46,897 bases of DNA from an uncultured Lachnospiraceae bacterium (GCA_947626395.1 CANQRU010000029.1:1-46897), one strand, 5' to 3'. Shown: positions 27,560 to 36,838, counted from the first letter of the stretch. Program-made: numbers and translations. The notes: generated by a model from the sequence alone, not told the origin.

Positions 27560-28417
27560 TTAATCCAATATCCGGCCGTCGATCGATACGGTCACGATCT
27601 GCCATGGAATAAACTTCCCGCTGGCCTGAAGCGCCCTCTTCGCGGCCATCTCTAGCCCGCCGCAGCAGGGCACCTCCATGCGGAGGATCGTCACGCTCCT
27701 GATATCGTTCTGCCTGATGATCTCCGTCAGTTTCTCACTGTAGTCCACGGCATCCAGCTTCGGACATCCGATCAGCGTCACTTTGCCGCGCATGAACTCC
27801 TGATGGAAGGCGGCATAGGAATAGGCGGTGCAGTCGGCCGCGATCAGCAGTTTCGCGCCGTCAAAATACGGCGCCTTGAGCGGTGCCAGCCTGATCTGCG
27901 GCGGCCAGTTGCGAAGTTCCGAAGTTGGCGGCACAGGCGGAACCGGATGCACGGGATGCTGCCCCGATCCATCCGCCTGATGTCTCTGCTTTCCCGGCAT
28001 CAGAGGCGCCCAGGCTGTCGGTCCATCCTGGCCCGCGGGTTTCAGGTCTCTCACGCGTGCCCCGGGACATCCTCCGCCATGAACGTGATCATGGCCAATG
28101 CCCGGTTCCGCAGCATTCGTACTGGCTGCAACCTGTTTACTCTCCGCTGACATGGCTTGCACCTTCTCCTCTTCCACGGTCTGCGCCTTCTTCTCTGCCA
28201 CCGCTTTCTCATCATAGGCGGCCGCTTCCCTCTCCTCGAAAGTGATCGCTCCCATAGGACATTCCGGCAGGCAGTCGCCCATACCGTCACAGTAATCATC
28301 CCGGATCAGCTTTGCCTTGCCGTCGACGATCGCGATCGCACCTTCATGACAGGCCGCTGCGCAGGCGCCGCAGCCGTTGCATTTCTTCTCATCAATATGA
28401 ATAATCTGACGAACCAT
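27560..28417 (-). CDS. ferredoxin-domain (2x[4Fe-4S]) protein of anaerobes
   Basis: 285 aa. Two [4Fe-4S] motifs lie at residues 13-23 (C-x2-C-x2-C-x3-C) and about 43-53 (C-x5-C-x3-C-P; the spacing of the second is longer than usual). A charged linker (about 65-105) follows, then a His/Gly/Pro-rich stretch with HDHVHGGGCPG and a long Pro-rich insert (about 150-170). The C-terminal domain contains LLIAADCTAY, TLIGCPKLDAVDY and MEVPCCGGLEMA, conserved Cys-containing segments of a family common in strict anaerobes, often near redox or nitrosative-stress genes. Its reaction is not established. It sits upstream of the YetA-like gene by 71 nt and may be transcribed with it. Confidence 0.78.
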   Translation of the reverse strand: MVRQIIHIDEKKCNGCGACAAACHEGAIAIVDGKAKLIRDDYCDGMGDCLPECPMGAITFEEREAAAYDEKAVAEKKAQTVEEEKVQAMSAESKQVAASTNAAEPGIGHDHVHGGGCPGARVRDLKPAGQDGPTAWAPLMPGKQRHQADGSGQHPVHPVPPVPPTSELRNWPPQIRLAPLKAPYFDGAKLLIAADCTAYSYAAFHQEFMRGKVTLIGCPKLDAVDYSEKLTEIIRQNDIRSVTILRMEVPCCGGLEMAAKRALQASGKFIPWQIVTVSIDGRILD

Positions 28418-28584
28418 TTTCTCTCCCCTTCACCCTTTCTACCGACTTATAACGCTTCTCACGTCACACGACCGCATAGATACGATTCGTTTGCAATATA
28501 CGAGGCTCACCCCCAACGTATAAGTTTCGTTTTCAAAAAAAGCAATCGGATAGTTACACTTTTTCAAGCGCCTGTTTCCTCATC

Positions 28585-29400
28585 TCACTGCGCCCACGCC
28601 GCAGCCAGCCGCTTCGCCTCCGCGCCCGCGTACAGACCGTCGCCGCTTGCTTCGGCTTCCTTCAGTAGCTGCCGGGCCGCGTCTTCCTGTCCCTGGGCAT
28701 GGCGCATCCGGGCCAGCAGAAGCTGCATCTCGCTTTTGTGGATCCGATTGCCCGCGTACTGGATCTCTTCCTCGATATACGCGGTATCGTAAGTTTCATT
28801 CTTTAGGAAATTCAGCCAGTTTTCAGCCAGCCTGACGCATTCCTTCAGGTTATTCGCCAACGTGTTGGCGCGGCCCTCGGCTTCTTCCTTCAGCTCTTTC
28901 AGCCTCGCAAGCTGCGTCTCCGCCTTACCGATATCTTCGGAAAGCAGATAGAAGCGCATCCGCTGATTCTCGGTCAGGGACGTGCCCGCCAGGGAATGGA
29001 GCTTCAGTTCTTCCGGCTTCAGCGCGTCCACCACCGCCAGGCCTTTCTCAAATTCGCCAAGCGCCTCATAGGCGTAGGCGACTTTGTTCTTCGCGTCCAC
29101 ATATTCCACCACGTTATCCGGGACCTTGTCGGACAGCGGTTCGAATTTCTCAAGGAATTCCGCGGGCTTCCCCTGCTGGTACAGAAGCGCCGTCATGGAC
29201 TTCACGCGGCGGTTAGCGAAAAATGAAGACGCCACGCGTCCGACGATCACGCCGACAAACACATACATTGCGATAAAAAATACGGTCGCATAGGTTCCGC
29301 GCGCACTGAGGTCCTCGTAATTCAGCAGAGCAAGCAGAAAGCCAAGTACTCCTCCGCCTGCCATAAACAGATTGTTCTGAAGCTTAAAATAAGCAACCAT
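28585..29400 (-). CDS. membrane protein with cytoplasmic helical (TPR-like) domain
   Basis: 271 aa from ATG 29398-29400 (GGAGC upstream); a longer frame upstream lacks a ribosome site. Two hydrophobic segments (about 10-28 and 38-58) are followed by about 210 residues that are almost wholly alpha-helical, with repeated A/L patterns (KVAYAYEALGEFEKGLAVVDAL; LLLARMRHAQGQEDAARQLL) like tetratricopeptide repeats. This suggests a scaffold at the inner face of the membrane. No catalytic motif. It lies 350 nt after the CCS transporter gene and 167 nt before the ferredoxin-domain gene on the same strand. Function unknown. Confidence 0.72.
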   Translation of the reverse strand: MVAYFKLQNNLFMAGGGVLGFLLALLNYEDLSARGTYATVFFIAMYVFVGVIVGRVASSFFANRRVKSMTALLYQQGKPAEFLEKFEPLSDKVPDNVVEYVDAKNKVAYAYEALGEFEKGLAVVDALKPEELKLHSLAGTSLTENQRMRFYLLSEDIGKAETQLARLKELKEEAEGRANTLANNLKECVRLAENWLNFLKNETYDTAYIEEEIQYAGNRIHKSEMQLLLARMRHAQGQEDAARQLLKEAEASGDGLYAGAEAKRLAAAWAQ

Positions 29401-29608
29401 ATGGAAGCTCCTTTCCTTGTGTTTCGTGTATTCTCCGGCTATTCTGCAGCGCCTGTTCCGGAATTCAAAAGACTCCGGTCTATATTTGACACTGCCCATT
29501 CCTCTAAGAACCATCTTACCACAGTTTATATCTTCTGTCACCGAAAATCTTATTAACAGAAATGCAGGAAAGAGCGTCGCTGGCGTTCCGCTCGTACGTA
29601 AATAATAT

Positions 29609-29640
29609 GGGCACAGTTCCATAAGTCCGAAACTGTGCCC
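29609..29640 (-). terminator. hairpin downstream of the cit operon
   Basis: GGGCACAGTT (29609-29618) pairs with AACTGTGCCC (29631-29640), a 10-bp perfect stem with a 12-nt loop, 110 nt after the transporter stop. The minus-strand 3' flank is ATATTATTT, only moderately T-rich, so termination strength is uncertain. Confidence 0.55.
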
Positions 29641-29749
29641 AACTATTCAAACATTTACCATTCTCCCCGCCGCCATACCCTCATTGGCTACAGCAGCATT
29701 TCATTACGCTATTGCATCACCGCAGCATACTCTCCTTCTCTCACGCCAT

Positions 29750-31066
29750 TTACAGCATGAACGAGAATACGAAGGAAGCGATGACCAGCACGATGCCGCC
29801 GCCCAGACGGGAGGACAGCTGCGCGTAAGCGATCAGATCCATACGGTCTGCAGCGCCCAGGCAGGCCAGGTCGCCGTTGCCGCCACGGTTCGCCATGCAG
29901 AGGCCGGCGGTCAGAGCAGCGTCAACCGGATAGAAGCCTACCAGATAGCCGACAGCGCCGGCGCCGAGGATAGCGCCGATAACGATCATCAGGGCCATCA
30001 GGACGTTTCCGGGAGTCAGAGCGGTGAACAGCTCAGCGATATCGAAGTCGCAGCCCATGCCGACCATGATGATGATGCCCATGTAGCCGGACATGAAGGA
30101 CTGGATCTTCTTCGCGCCTGCACGCAGATTATCCGGGATCACGCCAAGGGCGGCCAGAAGAACTACGAACAGGATCATGTAAGCGTAAGGATGGATCTCA
30201 GCGCCCGCGATCTTCGGCAGGATCACCTTGTTCATCAGACGGCCTACGCAGAAGCAGGCAAGACCGATGAACATCGCGCCGAAGATATCATCCGTGGAGA
30301 CCTTGACCTTCTTGTCGTCTCTCGCGATGTTGGAGCCCTTGCGGAGCAGGGTCTTCTTATCGCCGGTCAGCTTCGGCCAGATGGTGCCTGCGGTGTTCAG
30401 CAGTGCGGAACCGATGATGGCGAAGATGTTGGCGATGGTCAGGATGATGATCGCGAAGCCATAGTAGTTGGCCGCCGCGTCGCCCGTTACGTTCTCATAG
30501 ATATTGCTCAGCGGAACCGCGCCTGCGCCGTTGCCGCCGCCCATGATCGGGAGTACATACTTGATCAGGGAGTCAGCCGGAGCAACTCCGAAGATCAGAC
30601 CGGTTACGATGCCCAGGATCGCCGCGCACACAAGGCCGCCCAGGATAGCCGGAAGATATCCCGCGAAGGAGCGAAGCAGGATGTCGCGGTCCAGAGCCAG
30701 CACGGAGCCTACGATCAGGCAAACGATGAAGAACTCCAGGAAGTTGGCGTCGTCATTGATGAAGCTGTTGACGCTGGCTACCGTATCAGCCGGAAGCACG
30801 TTAAAATACTTCAGAAGCGCTACACCGAAGAATACCAGCAGAAGTCCGCCGCCGATGTAGGTGTTCCAGATCGGGATCCTCTCGCCGATCTCATTCAGCA
30901 CTACCGCGAGTGCGAAGCAGGACGCCAGTGTACCCGTCATGCTGCTGGACTGCACGCCCAGGAACATGGTCACGCCGCAGATCAGGATCGCCGCGATTGC
31001 CAGATGCACGGGAAGTCCGCCGAGCTTAAGTTCACTAAGCCCTTTTGTTTCTTTGCTTTCTGCCAT
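29750..31066 (-). CDS. 2-hydroxycarboxylate transporter (CCS family; citrate/malate type)
   Basis: 438 aa, ATG preceded by GGAGGTATAG. About 11 membrane helices. The two family hallmark re-entrant loops are visible: IMGGGNGAGAVPLS (about 176-189) and CMANRGGNGDLAC (about 402-414), the G-G-x-G/N-G motifs of CitS/CimH/MaeN carriers. Such proteins import citrate, malate or related 2-hydroxycarboxylates with Na+ or H+, or exchange them with fermentation products. It is the last gene of citD-citE-citF-transporter, 169 nt after citF with a hairpin between. That context favours citrate. Missing here are Na+-pump oxaloacetate decarboxylase genes that often accompany CitS. Confidence 0.92.
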   Translation of the reverse strand: MAESKETKGLSELKLGGLPVHLAIAAILICGVTMFLGVQSSSMTGTLASCFALAVVLNEIGERIPIWNTYIGGGLLLVFFGVALLKYFNVLPADTVASVNSFINDDANFLEFFIVCLIVGSVLALDRDILLRSFAGYLPAILGGLVCAAILGIVTGLIFGVAPADSLIKYVLPIMGGGNGAGAVPLSNIYENVTGDAAANYYGFAIIILTIANIFAIIGSALLNTAGTIWPKLTGDKKTLLRKGSNIARDDKKVKVSTDDIFGAMFIGLACFCVGRLMNKVILPKIAGAEIHPYAYMILFVVLLAALGVIPDNLRAGAKKIQSFMSGYMGIIIMVGMGCDFDIAELFTALTPGNVLMALMIVIGAILGAGAVGYLVGFYPVDAALTAGLCMANRGGNGDLACLGAADRMDLIAYAQLSSRLGGGIVLVIASFVFSFML

Positions 31067-31107
31067 ACCTATACCTCCATAGTATATAATGATGAATATT
31101 TATATCC

Positions 31108-31137
31108 ACCGGGACGGGCAGCATCCCCCGCCCCGGT
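31108..31137 (-). other. intercistronic hairpin between citF and transporter
   Basis: ACCGGG-A-CGGG (31108-31118) pairs with CCCG-C-CCCGGT (31127-31137), loop of 8 nt. No T-run follows on the minus strand. It may be an mRNA processing or stability element that sets transporter level relative to lyase subunits. Confidence 0.5.
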
Positions 31138-31235
31138 CAGATACTTTGATAACCGCCGGCTGTGCTCATGCGGCCGGTCTTTCCGCCTGTGCCGACGTAC
31201 GTCCGCCGGACAGCCGGGCAAGTCGAATCAGAAAC

Positions 31236-32798
31236 TCAGTCCTTGAACTCGTAATCCTTGATCTCTCTTACCACGTCGATGATGGTGCCGTCGCGGGCCT
31301 CGATGATGCCGACGACCCGGTCGCCGAACTGTACCGGATCCGGCTCGCCGACCATGGCGTAGGCCATGTCGCGCAGCTCCTCGATGGTCTTGAACGGCAG
31401 CTTCACGTCCTTCATGCACTCGATCAGATCCTGACGCTTCGGGTTGATCGCGATGCCGTAGTCGGTGATGACCACGTCAACGGTCTCGCCGGGGGTGGTC
31501 ACGGTGGTCACATTGGTGCAGATCGCCGGGATACGTCCCTGCAGAAGCGGCGCGATCACGATCGTGCACTTTGCTCCCGCCGCCGTGTCCGGATGTCCGC
31601 CCTGCGCGCCGGTGATCATGCCGTCGGAGCCGACGACCACGTTGCAGTTGAAGTTCACATCCACTTCCAGGGAAGCCAGGATGACGAAATCCAGCTTATT
31701 GACATACGCGCCCTTGTTGAACGGGTTGGCGTACTCGGAAGCGGTGATCTCGATATGATTCGGGTTCTTCTTGATGGACTCGATCGCGCCCATGTCGAAA
31801 TCCTGGGTATCCACCAGGGTCTTTACCAGGCCCTTCTCCAGCAGGTTGCACATCGGGGTCGTGATGCCGCCAAGGCCCAGACCCATATGGATGCCTCTCT
31901 CCTCCATGATCTTTCCCAGGGAGATCGTGGACGCGATGGATGCGCCGCCGACGCCTGTCTGGTAGGAGAAGCCTTCCTTGAAATACGGGGTATTGATCAC
32001 GAACTGGGTGCAGTAATCCGCCATCATGATCTTACGGACGTCGGTGGTCGGTTTCGCGGCGCCGGTAGCGATCTTCGCCGGGTTGCCGATGGCGTCGACC
32101 ACGCACACGTAATCCACATGGACCATGGAAATGCTGGCCGGCACGTTCGGGAACGGCACCAGGCAGTCGGTGATGGCGACTACCTTATCCGCGTACTCCG
32201 CGTCCACGACCGCGTAGGACAGAACGCCGCAGTCGCTCTTGCCGCCGTTGGCCTTCATGTTGCCGTACTCGTCGCAGGTAGGCGCGCCGATGAAGGCGAT
32301 GTCGATATGGACCTCGCCGGACTCGATCGCGCGGACGCGGCCGCCGTGGGAGCGCATGATCGCCAGATCACGGAGCTTTCCGGTGGAAATGGCCTCGCCG
32401 ATCTTGCCGCGGACGCCGGAGGACTGAATGCCTACGATGGTTCCGTCCTCGATCATGGGAACGATGGGATCATGGGCCTTGCCCAGGGAGGACGCGCAGA
32501 TGGTGATCCCCTTGATACCCATGTTGTGGATCTCTTCCATGACCATATTGACGATGTAGTCGCCCTCGCGGAAATGATGATGGAAGGAAATGGTCATGCC
32601 GTCCTTGATTCCGCACTTTACCAGAGCCTCGTGGATGTTCTCCACCATCTTGCTCCTCTTCGGATCGCATACCGCGTGTACGGTGGGAGCGGCCTTGGTA
32701 TACTCATAATTATCATAGGCGTAAGCGCCTTCAAATACCTTCTTGCCGGTAGCCTTTAAGACTTCTTCCGGTATCTCTCTGCCAACTGCATTAATCAT
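31236..32798 (-). CDS. citF: citrate lyase alpha subunit (citrate:acetyl-ACP transferase)
   Basis: 520 aa from ATG 32796-32798, one base after the citE stop codon; a start six codons upstream would overlap citE. It exchanges acetyl on the ACP for citrate, forming citryl-ACP. The opening MINAVGREIPEEV and segments such as HHHFREGDYIVNMVMEEI (about 85-102), GVGGASIASTISLGKIMEERG and TYR-type ITDYGIAINPKRQDL match CitF, a CoA-transferase-like fold. Length is normal (about 510 aa). Cytoplasmic complex with CitD and CitE. Confidence 0.96.
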   Translation of the reverse strand: MINAVGREIPEEVLKATGKKVFEGAYAYDNYEYTKAAPTVHAVCDPKRSKMVENIHEALVKCGIKDGMTISFHHHFREGDYIVNMVMEEIHNMGIKGITICASSLGKAHDPIVPMIEDGTIVGIQSSGVRGKIGEAISTGKLRDLAIMRSHGGRVRAIESGEVHIDIAFIGAPTCDEYGNMKANGGKSDCGVLSYAVVDAEYADKVVAITDCLVPFPNVPASISMVHVDYVCVVDAIGNPAKIATGAAKPTTDVRKIMMADYCTQFVINTPYFKEGFSYQTGVGGASIASTISLGKIMEERGIHMGLGLGGITTPMCNLLEKGLVKTLVDTQDFDMGAIESIKKNPNHIEITASEYANPFNKGAYVNKLDFVILASLEVDVNFNCNVVVGSDGMITGAQGGHPDTAAGAKCTIVIAPLLQGRIPAICTNVTTVTTPGETVDVVITDYGIAINPKRQDLIECMKDVKLPFKTIEELRDMAYAMVGEPDPVQFGDRVVGIIEARDGTIIDVVREIKDYEFKD

Positions 32799-32799
32799 A

Positions 32800-33702
32800 T
32801 TACAGATCCCCCTCATATACGCCTGATGCTTTCGCCAGGTCTATGGTTCTCTTGGCTCCGTCGTAGAACGCGATGTCGATCATCTTGCCGTCCACGGTGA
32901 ATACGCCGATGCCGAGAGCTTTCTTCTCATCGATCTCCTTCACGACCTTCTCGGCGAAAATGATCTCCTTCTGGGTCGGGGTAAAGATCTTATGAACAAT
33001 GGCAATCTGTCTGGGGTTGACCAGGGACTTGCCGTCGAAGCCCATCATCTTGATCATCTTCACTTCTTCCTCAAACACGTCCATAGCGTCCAGGTTTGTG
33101 AAAACGGTATCCCAGCACTGCACGCCGGCTGCGCGGGCCGCGATGATCATCTGCTGTCTCGCTCCCTGAAGCTCCACGCCGGTGCCGGTGATCGTGGTCT
33201 GAAGATCCTTCGTGTAGTCGCCGCCGGAAAGGGCGATACCGATCAGACGGTCGGAGGACTTACAGATCTCAAGGGCGTTCAGAACGCCTTTGCAGGACTC
33301 AAGCGCGGACATCAAAAGCGTAGAGCCTTCCGGACGGCCGAATTCTCTCTCGGCTGCCAGCACATGCTCTTCCACCACATGAACGTCCTGGGCGCTCTCG
33401 GTCTTGGCGATACGGATCGTATCGGCGCCGCCGGCCACGCAGACGCGGATATCTTCTTTCCAGTGAGGCGTGTCAAGGCCATTGATACGGACGACGCGCT
33501 CTACGCCGCGGTAATCGATCTCCTGCAGCGCATGATACAGGGAATAACGCGCCGCGTCCTTCTGGTTCTCCGCCACGGCGTCTTCCAGATCAAGCATGAT
33601 GGAATCCGGTTTGTAAATATAGGGATCCTTGATGAGGCCGGGCTTCTGGCAGTTCAGAAACATCATGGAACGTCTGAGTCTTTTCTTATAAGGATGGCTC
33701 AT
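32800..33702 (-). CDS. citE: citrate lyase beta subunit (citryl-ACP lyase)
   Basis: 300 aa from ATG 33700-33702; start and citD stop overlap by 4 bp, showing translational coupling. It cleaves citryl-ACP to oxaloacetate and acetyl-ACP. A (beta/alpha)8 HpcH/HpaI-type barrel is indicated by DSIMLDLEDAVAENQKDAAR (about 37-56, Mg2+-site acidic residues), RINGLDTPHW, LMSALESCKGVLNA (conserved Glu) and IALSGGDYTKDL. GFDGKSLVNPRQI near the C terminus is a family signature. Length is as expected. Confidence 0.97.
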   Translation of the reverse strand: MSHPYKKRLRRSMMFLNCQKPGLIKDPYIYKPDSIMLDLEDAVAENQKDAARYSLYHALQEIDYRGVERVVRINGLDTPHWKEDIRVCVAGGADTIRIAKTESAQDVHVVEEHVLAAEREFGRPEGSTLLMSALESCKGVLNALEICKSSDRLIGIALSGGDYTKDLQTTITGTGVELQGARQQMIIAARAAGVQCWDTVFTNLDAMDVFEEEVKMIKMMGFDGKSLVNPRQIAIVHKIFTPTQKEIIFAEKVVKEIDEKKALGIGVFTVDGKMIDIAFYDGAKRTIDLAKASGVYEGDL

Positions 33703-33998
33703 TTGATCACACCTCCCCACGGAAGATTCTCCGTAATGTCGTTGGAGCGGTACACCGCGCACTCTACGCGCGCCTTCAGCGTGCAGTCAAGCGCGCCTTT
33801 GTCCACCACTGTCACCTTGGCGTCTGTCACGTCCAGACGGTTCAGGGTCTCAAGGATGGTGGCTTTGATCTGCTTTCCGAACTGATGGATCACACTGCTC
33901 TCGATGGAAAGCTCGATCTTACCGTTGCCTGGCTCCACGGTAACCTGGGCGTCGCTGGACTCCAAGGTACCGGCCATGGCGGCCTTCTTAACTTCCAT
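33699..33998 (-). CDS. citD: citrate lyase acyl carrier protein (gamma subunit)
   Basis: 99 aa from ATG 33996-33998 with GGAGGACGCAGT upstream; an upstream extension of 24 codons has no support. It carries the 2'-(5''-phosphoribosyl)-3'-dephospho-CoA group on Ser14 in the motif AGTLESSDAQV, exactly the position known in Klebsiella CitD. The central region shows the typical IESSVIHQFGKQI and the C terminus ends with the conserved R-S-x-D/N pattern. First gene of the cit operon. Confidence 0.96.
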   Translation of the reverse strand: MEVKKAAMAGTLESSDAQVTVEPGNGKIELSIESSVIHQFGKQIKATILETLNRLDVTDAKVTVVDKGALDCTLKARVECAVYRSNDITENLPWGGVIK

Positions 33999-34083
33999 AC
34001 TGCGTCCTCCTTCTTCTTTTCTGGGCATATCGCTACAAAATACGCACCAGAAATAATTAAAAATTATCATTTTTAATACATTA

Positions 34084-34112
34084 AATCTATCATTTTCTTA
34101 ATGATTATTCAA
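34084..34112 (-). promoter_or_regulatory. candidate promoter and operator of citDEF
   Basis: Minus-strand -35 TTGAAT (34107-34112), 17-bp spacer, -10 TAGATT (34084-34089). The palindrome ATCATT-N5-AATGAT (34089-34105) fills the spacer. A further perfect TATAAT lies upstream (34147-34152) without a clear -35. Either may drive the operon; the leader is AT-rich and otherwise featureless. Confidence 0.4.
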
Positions 34113-34200
34113 ATACATAAATACTTATAACATCTATAAGGCAGATATTATAGCATTTTTCACGAAGCATAATTTAAAGATTATTGGCGCGCCCAAATAC

Positions 34201-34233
34201 GCGGAAAGGGCCGCCTTCCGGCAGCCCTTCCGC
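34201..34233 (-). terminator. hairpin after the hydratase gene
   Basis: GCGGAAAGGGC-C-GCC and GGC-A-GCCCTTCCGC pair around TTCC, a GC-rich stem with small mismatches, 30 nt after the hydratase stop. The flanking T-run is poor, so some read-through into citDEF is possible. Confidence 0.55.
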
Positions 34234-34264
34234 TTACTATATTTAGAGGCAGTTCATGGATTGA

Positions 34265-36571
34265 TCACTTATTCTTCCGGTTCCTGTTGAAATTGATCAG
34301 GCAGCCGGCCTTGACGATGTCCCGCTCGTTCTCAGTCATTTCCTTGCAGTACAGGCTGATCGGAACGGCCTTGCCGCCCTTGATCACGTAGGCCGTGATG
34401 TCGTCGAGACGGTCGTCGGTCAGTGCCTGGCGGATGCCCGGTACGTAGATGTAGTCGTCCACCTCGAACATTGTGGGCTCGCCCTTCAGATGGAAAGGAA
34501 GCATGCCCCAGTTCATCACGTTGGAGCGGTACCGCTTGGTGGCGTAGTCCTGGGTGATATTGGCCAGGGCGCCGATGACTCTCTGGCAGGAAGCGGCCTG
34601 CTCGCGGGCGGAACCGTCGCCGGGCTTGTTGGCGTAGATCGTGGAACCGATCTCCGTCTCTTCCATTTTCACGTTCTCCTGACCGGGGATCGTGTTGATC
34701 ACGCGGAAGACTTCCGTAAGCTCCGGCGCCATGGCGGCGATATTCTCTCCTTTCTCCCTTGCGACCTCCAGGGCGTCCACGGCCTTCGTCTTACCCACAT
34801 AGGCCGGATCGCGGCGGGACAGGGTGAACTCGGCCAGTCCCAGCGGATTGGAGCGGTAAGAGGAGGTCTCGCCGGACGGGATCAGCTCGTCGGTGGTGGT
34901 CACCTCGTCCAGGATCTTGGAGCAGACCTTCAGCAGGATATTCTCGCCCAGAGGCGCTCTCTCCGGCCAGTCCTTGATATTCGGACCGTAGAACAGCGGC
35001 TCATCCGGATTCGCCTTGCCAAAGCCCTGGTAGACTCTCGCGTCGTAGGACTCGCGGCTGAAATGGTACTCAGGCACATTGCCGAAGGCCTCGGCGTACT
35101 GCTCCGCGGAGGTCAGAACGCCGCCGTTTGCCGCCGTCGCGGCGATGGAACGGGCGTCCATTAAGGCGACTGCGGCCATCTGGCCGTTGCCGGGCTTGGA
35201 GCCCTCGCGGTTCGGGAAGTTGCGGGTCGTGTGGCGGATGGACAGGCCGTTGTGGTTGGGCGTGTCGCCTGCGCCGAAGCACGGTCCGCAGAACGCGGTC
35301 TTCACGACCGCACCGGCGTTCATCAGGTCGCCGATGATCCCCTTGTTCGCCAGATCCACATAGACCGGCATGGAGGACGGATAGACCGAAAGTGTGAACT
35401 CGCCTGCGCCGATCATTCTGCCCTTCAGCAGATTATTGGCTTCCACCACGTTAGTGTAGTTGCCGCCCGCGCAGCCGGCGATGATTCCCTGCTGCACATG
35501 GAGCTTTCCGTCCTTCACCTTATCAAGCAGGGTGTAAGGAGCACGGCCCTGGGCCACTTTCTCGGCCGCCTTCTCCGTCTCGCGGAGAATGTCTTCCAGG
35601 TTCTCATAAAGGGCGTCGATCTCGTAGGCGTTGGACGGATGGAACGGAAGGGCGATCATGGGCTTTACGGTGGACAGGTCGATGCAGACGCAGCCGTCAT
35701 AGTAAGCCACATCCGCCGGATTCAGTTCCCTGTAAGCTTCGCTTCTGCCGTGCTCGGTCAAAAACGCCTTCGTGTCCTCGTCGGTTCTCCAGATGGAGGA
35801 CAGGCAGGTGGTCTCGGTGGTCATGACGTCCACGCCGTTGCGGTAATCGGTGGTCATGGAGGAAACGCCGGGGCCGACGAACTCCATTACTTTATTCTTC
35901 ACATAGCCGTTCTTGTAGACAGCGCCGCAGATGGCCAGGGCGATGTCGTGGGGGCCGACCCAAGGATTGGGCTTTCCGGTCAGATAGATTGCGATCACGC
36001 CCGGATAGCTGCTGTCCCAGGTGTCGCCCAGGATCTGCTTATCCAGCTCGCCGCCGCCTTCGCCGACCGCCATGGTGCCCAGGGCGCCGTAGCGGGTGTG
36101 GGAATCGGAACCCAGGATCATCCTGCCGCAGCCCGCGTACATTTCACGCATGAACTGATGGATGACCGCCACATGCGGGGGAACGAAAATACCGCCATAC
36201 TTCTTCGCGGAAGTCAGACCGAACATGTGGTCATCCTCGTTGATGGTTCCGCCTACCGCGTTTAAGGAGTTGTGGCAGCAGGTCAGCACGTAGGGCATCG
36301 GGAATTTATCCATGCCGGACGCTCTTGCCGTCTGGATGATGCCTACATATGTAATGTCGTGGGATGTCAGGGCGTCGAACTTGATCTGGAGATTCTCCAT
36401 ATCTCCGCTCTGATTGTGATCCTTCAGGATCCCGTAGGCGATGGTGCCCTTCTTCGCTTCCTCTTTGCTCACGCTTTTGCCGGTCAGCGCGGTCACCTTC
36501 GCGGCCTCGCTCTCCGGGACTACCTCTGTCCCGTTCACCAGATAGACGCCGCCGTCGTACAACTTAACCAT
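34265..36571 (-). CDS. aconitase-superfamily hydratase (YbhJ-like)
   Basis: 768 aa, ATG with GCAGGAGGTATTTTC upstream. Aconitase-fold features: [12 protein letters not shown] (about 97-108), [21 protein letters not shown] (about 155-175), [10 protein letters not shown] (about 370-379) and [18 protein letters not shown] (about 430-447), supplying the three Cys ligands of a [4Fe-4S] cluster and a conserved C-G-P-C. The C-terminal swivel domain is present. The size and pattern fit the YbhJ branch, whose substrate is not settled; it is expected to hydrate/dehydrate a tri- or dicarboxylate such as cis-aconitate/citrate. It is transcribed just ahead of citDEF, a strong contextual hint for an aconitate-citrate step. 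Confidence 0.85.
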   Translation of the reverse strand: MVKLYDGGVYLVNGTEVVPESEAAKVTALTGKSVSKEEAKKGTIAYGILKDHNQSGDMENLQIKFDALTSHDITYVGIIQTARASGMDKFPMPYVLTCCHNSLNAVGGTINEDDHMFGLTSAKKYGGIFVPPHVAVIHQFMREMYAGCGRMILGSDSHTRYGALGTMAVGEGGGELDKQILGDTWDSSYPGVIAIYLTGKPNPWVGPHDIALAICGAVYKNGYVKNKVMEFVGPGVSSMTTDYRNGVDVMTTETTCLSSIWRTDEDTKAFLTEHGRSEAYRELNPADVAYYDGCVCIDLSTVKPMIALPFHPSNAYEIDALYENLEDILRETEKAAEKVAQGRAPYTLLDKVKDGKLHVQQGIIAGCAGGNYTNVVEANNLLKGRMIGAGEFTLSVYPSSMPVYVDLANKGIIGDLMNAGAVVKTAFCGPCFGAGDTPNHNGLSIRHTTRNFPNREGSKPGNGQMAAVALMDARSIAATAANGGVLTSAEQYAEAFGNVPEYHFSRESYDARVYQGFGKANPDEPLFYGPNIKDWPERAPLGENILLKVCSKILDEVTTTDELIPSGETSSYRSNPLGLAEFTLSRRDPAYVGKTKAVDALEVAREKGENIAAMAPELTEVFRVINTIPGQENVKMEETEIGSTIYANKPGDGSAREQAASCQRVIGALANITQDYATKRYRSNVMNWGMLPFHLKGEPTMFEVDDYIYVPGIRQALTDDRLDDITAYVIKGGKAVPISLYCKEMTENERDIVKAGCLINFNRNRKNK

Positions 36572-36621
36572 GAAAATACCTCCTGCTTTGTTTTTTCGAG
36601 TAACTTTGCGTTATCTCTTTG

Positions 36622-36658
36622 TTGCATTTATCATAACACAATGCTATAATATTGTAAA
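36622..36658. promoter_or_regulatory. face-to-face overlapping promoters, hydratase and LysR
   Basis: Plus strand, toward LysR: TTGCAT (36622-36627), 17 bp, TATAAT (36645-36650). Minus strand, toward the hydratase: TTTACA (36653-36658), 17 bp, TATGAT (36630-36635). The two share about 29 bp, so polymerase can occupy only one at a time. ACAAT-N8-ATTGT (36638-36655) lies in the overlap and may be a regulator site. The rest of this 319-bp spacer is AT-rich up to 36700, then holds the leader described next. Confidence 0.7.
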
Positions 36659-36751
36659 ATACTATTATTATAATATATTTCATAGTTTTTTCCTATATTA
36701 TGAATTGCCGACACACGCAGCGCTGTCACCGACTTTGCAAAGCAAAGAAAA

Positions 36752-36838
36752 GTTCACAGCAGCTGAAAAAGAATCAGCTAAAAACCGAGGATTCGGAATT
36801 TATCATGCAGATACTGCGCTTCTGCTATAGCTGTGAAC
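36752..36838 (+). ncRNA. branched leader structure upstream of LysR gene
   Basis: GTTCACAGC (36752-36760) pairs with GCTGTGAAC (36830-36838). Between them lie three small hairpins: AGCTG/CAGCT (36761-36779), CCGA/TCGG (36785-36796) and GCAG/CTGC (36808-36817). Together they would form a cloverleaf-like four-way junction in the roughly 240-nt LysR leader. It is not a tRNA (no T or anticodon loop of proper size). Transcription and function are unproven. Confidence 0.4.

Noticed and set aside
29684-31246. 520-codon open frame on the plus strand
   Set aside because: It is antisense to the CCS transporter and citF end, has a composition of a mirror frame (His/Asp/Ala-rich), no ribosome site and no family resemblance.
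31089-32759. 556-codon open frame on the plus strand
   Set aside because: It is antisense to citF, whose identity is certain; it arises from high GC at third codon positions.
36752-36838. tRNA gene
   Set aside because: The fold has a closing stem of 9 bp and inner loops of 3-9 nt, but lacks a proper anticodon loop, T loop and CCA-type 3' end.
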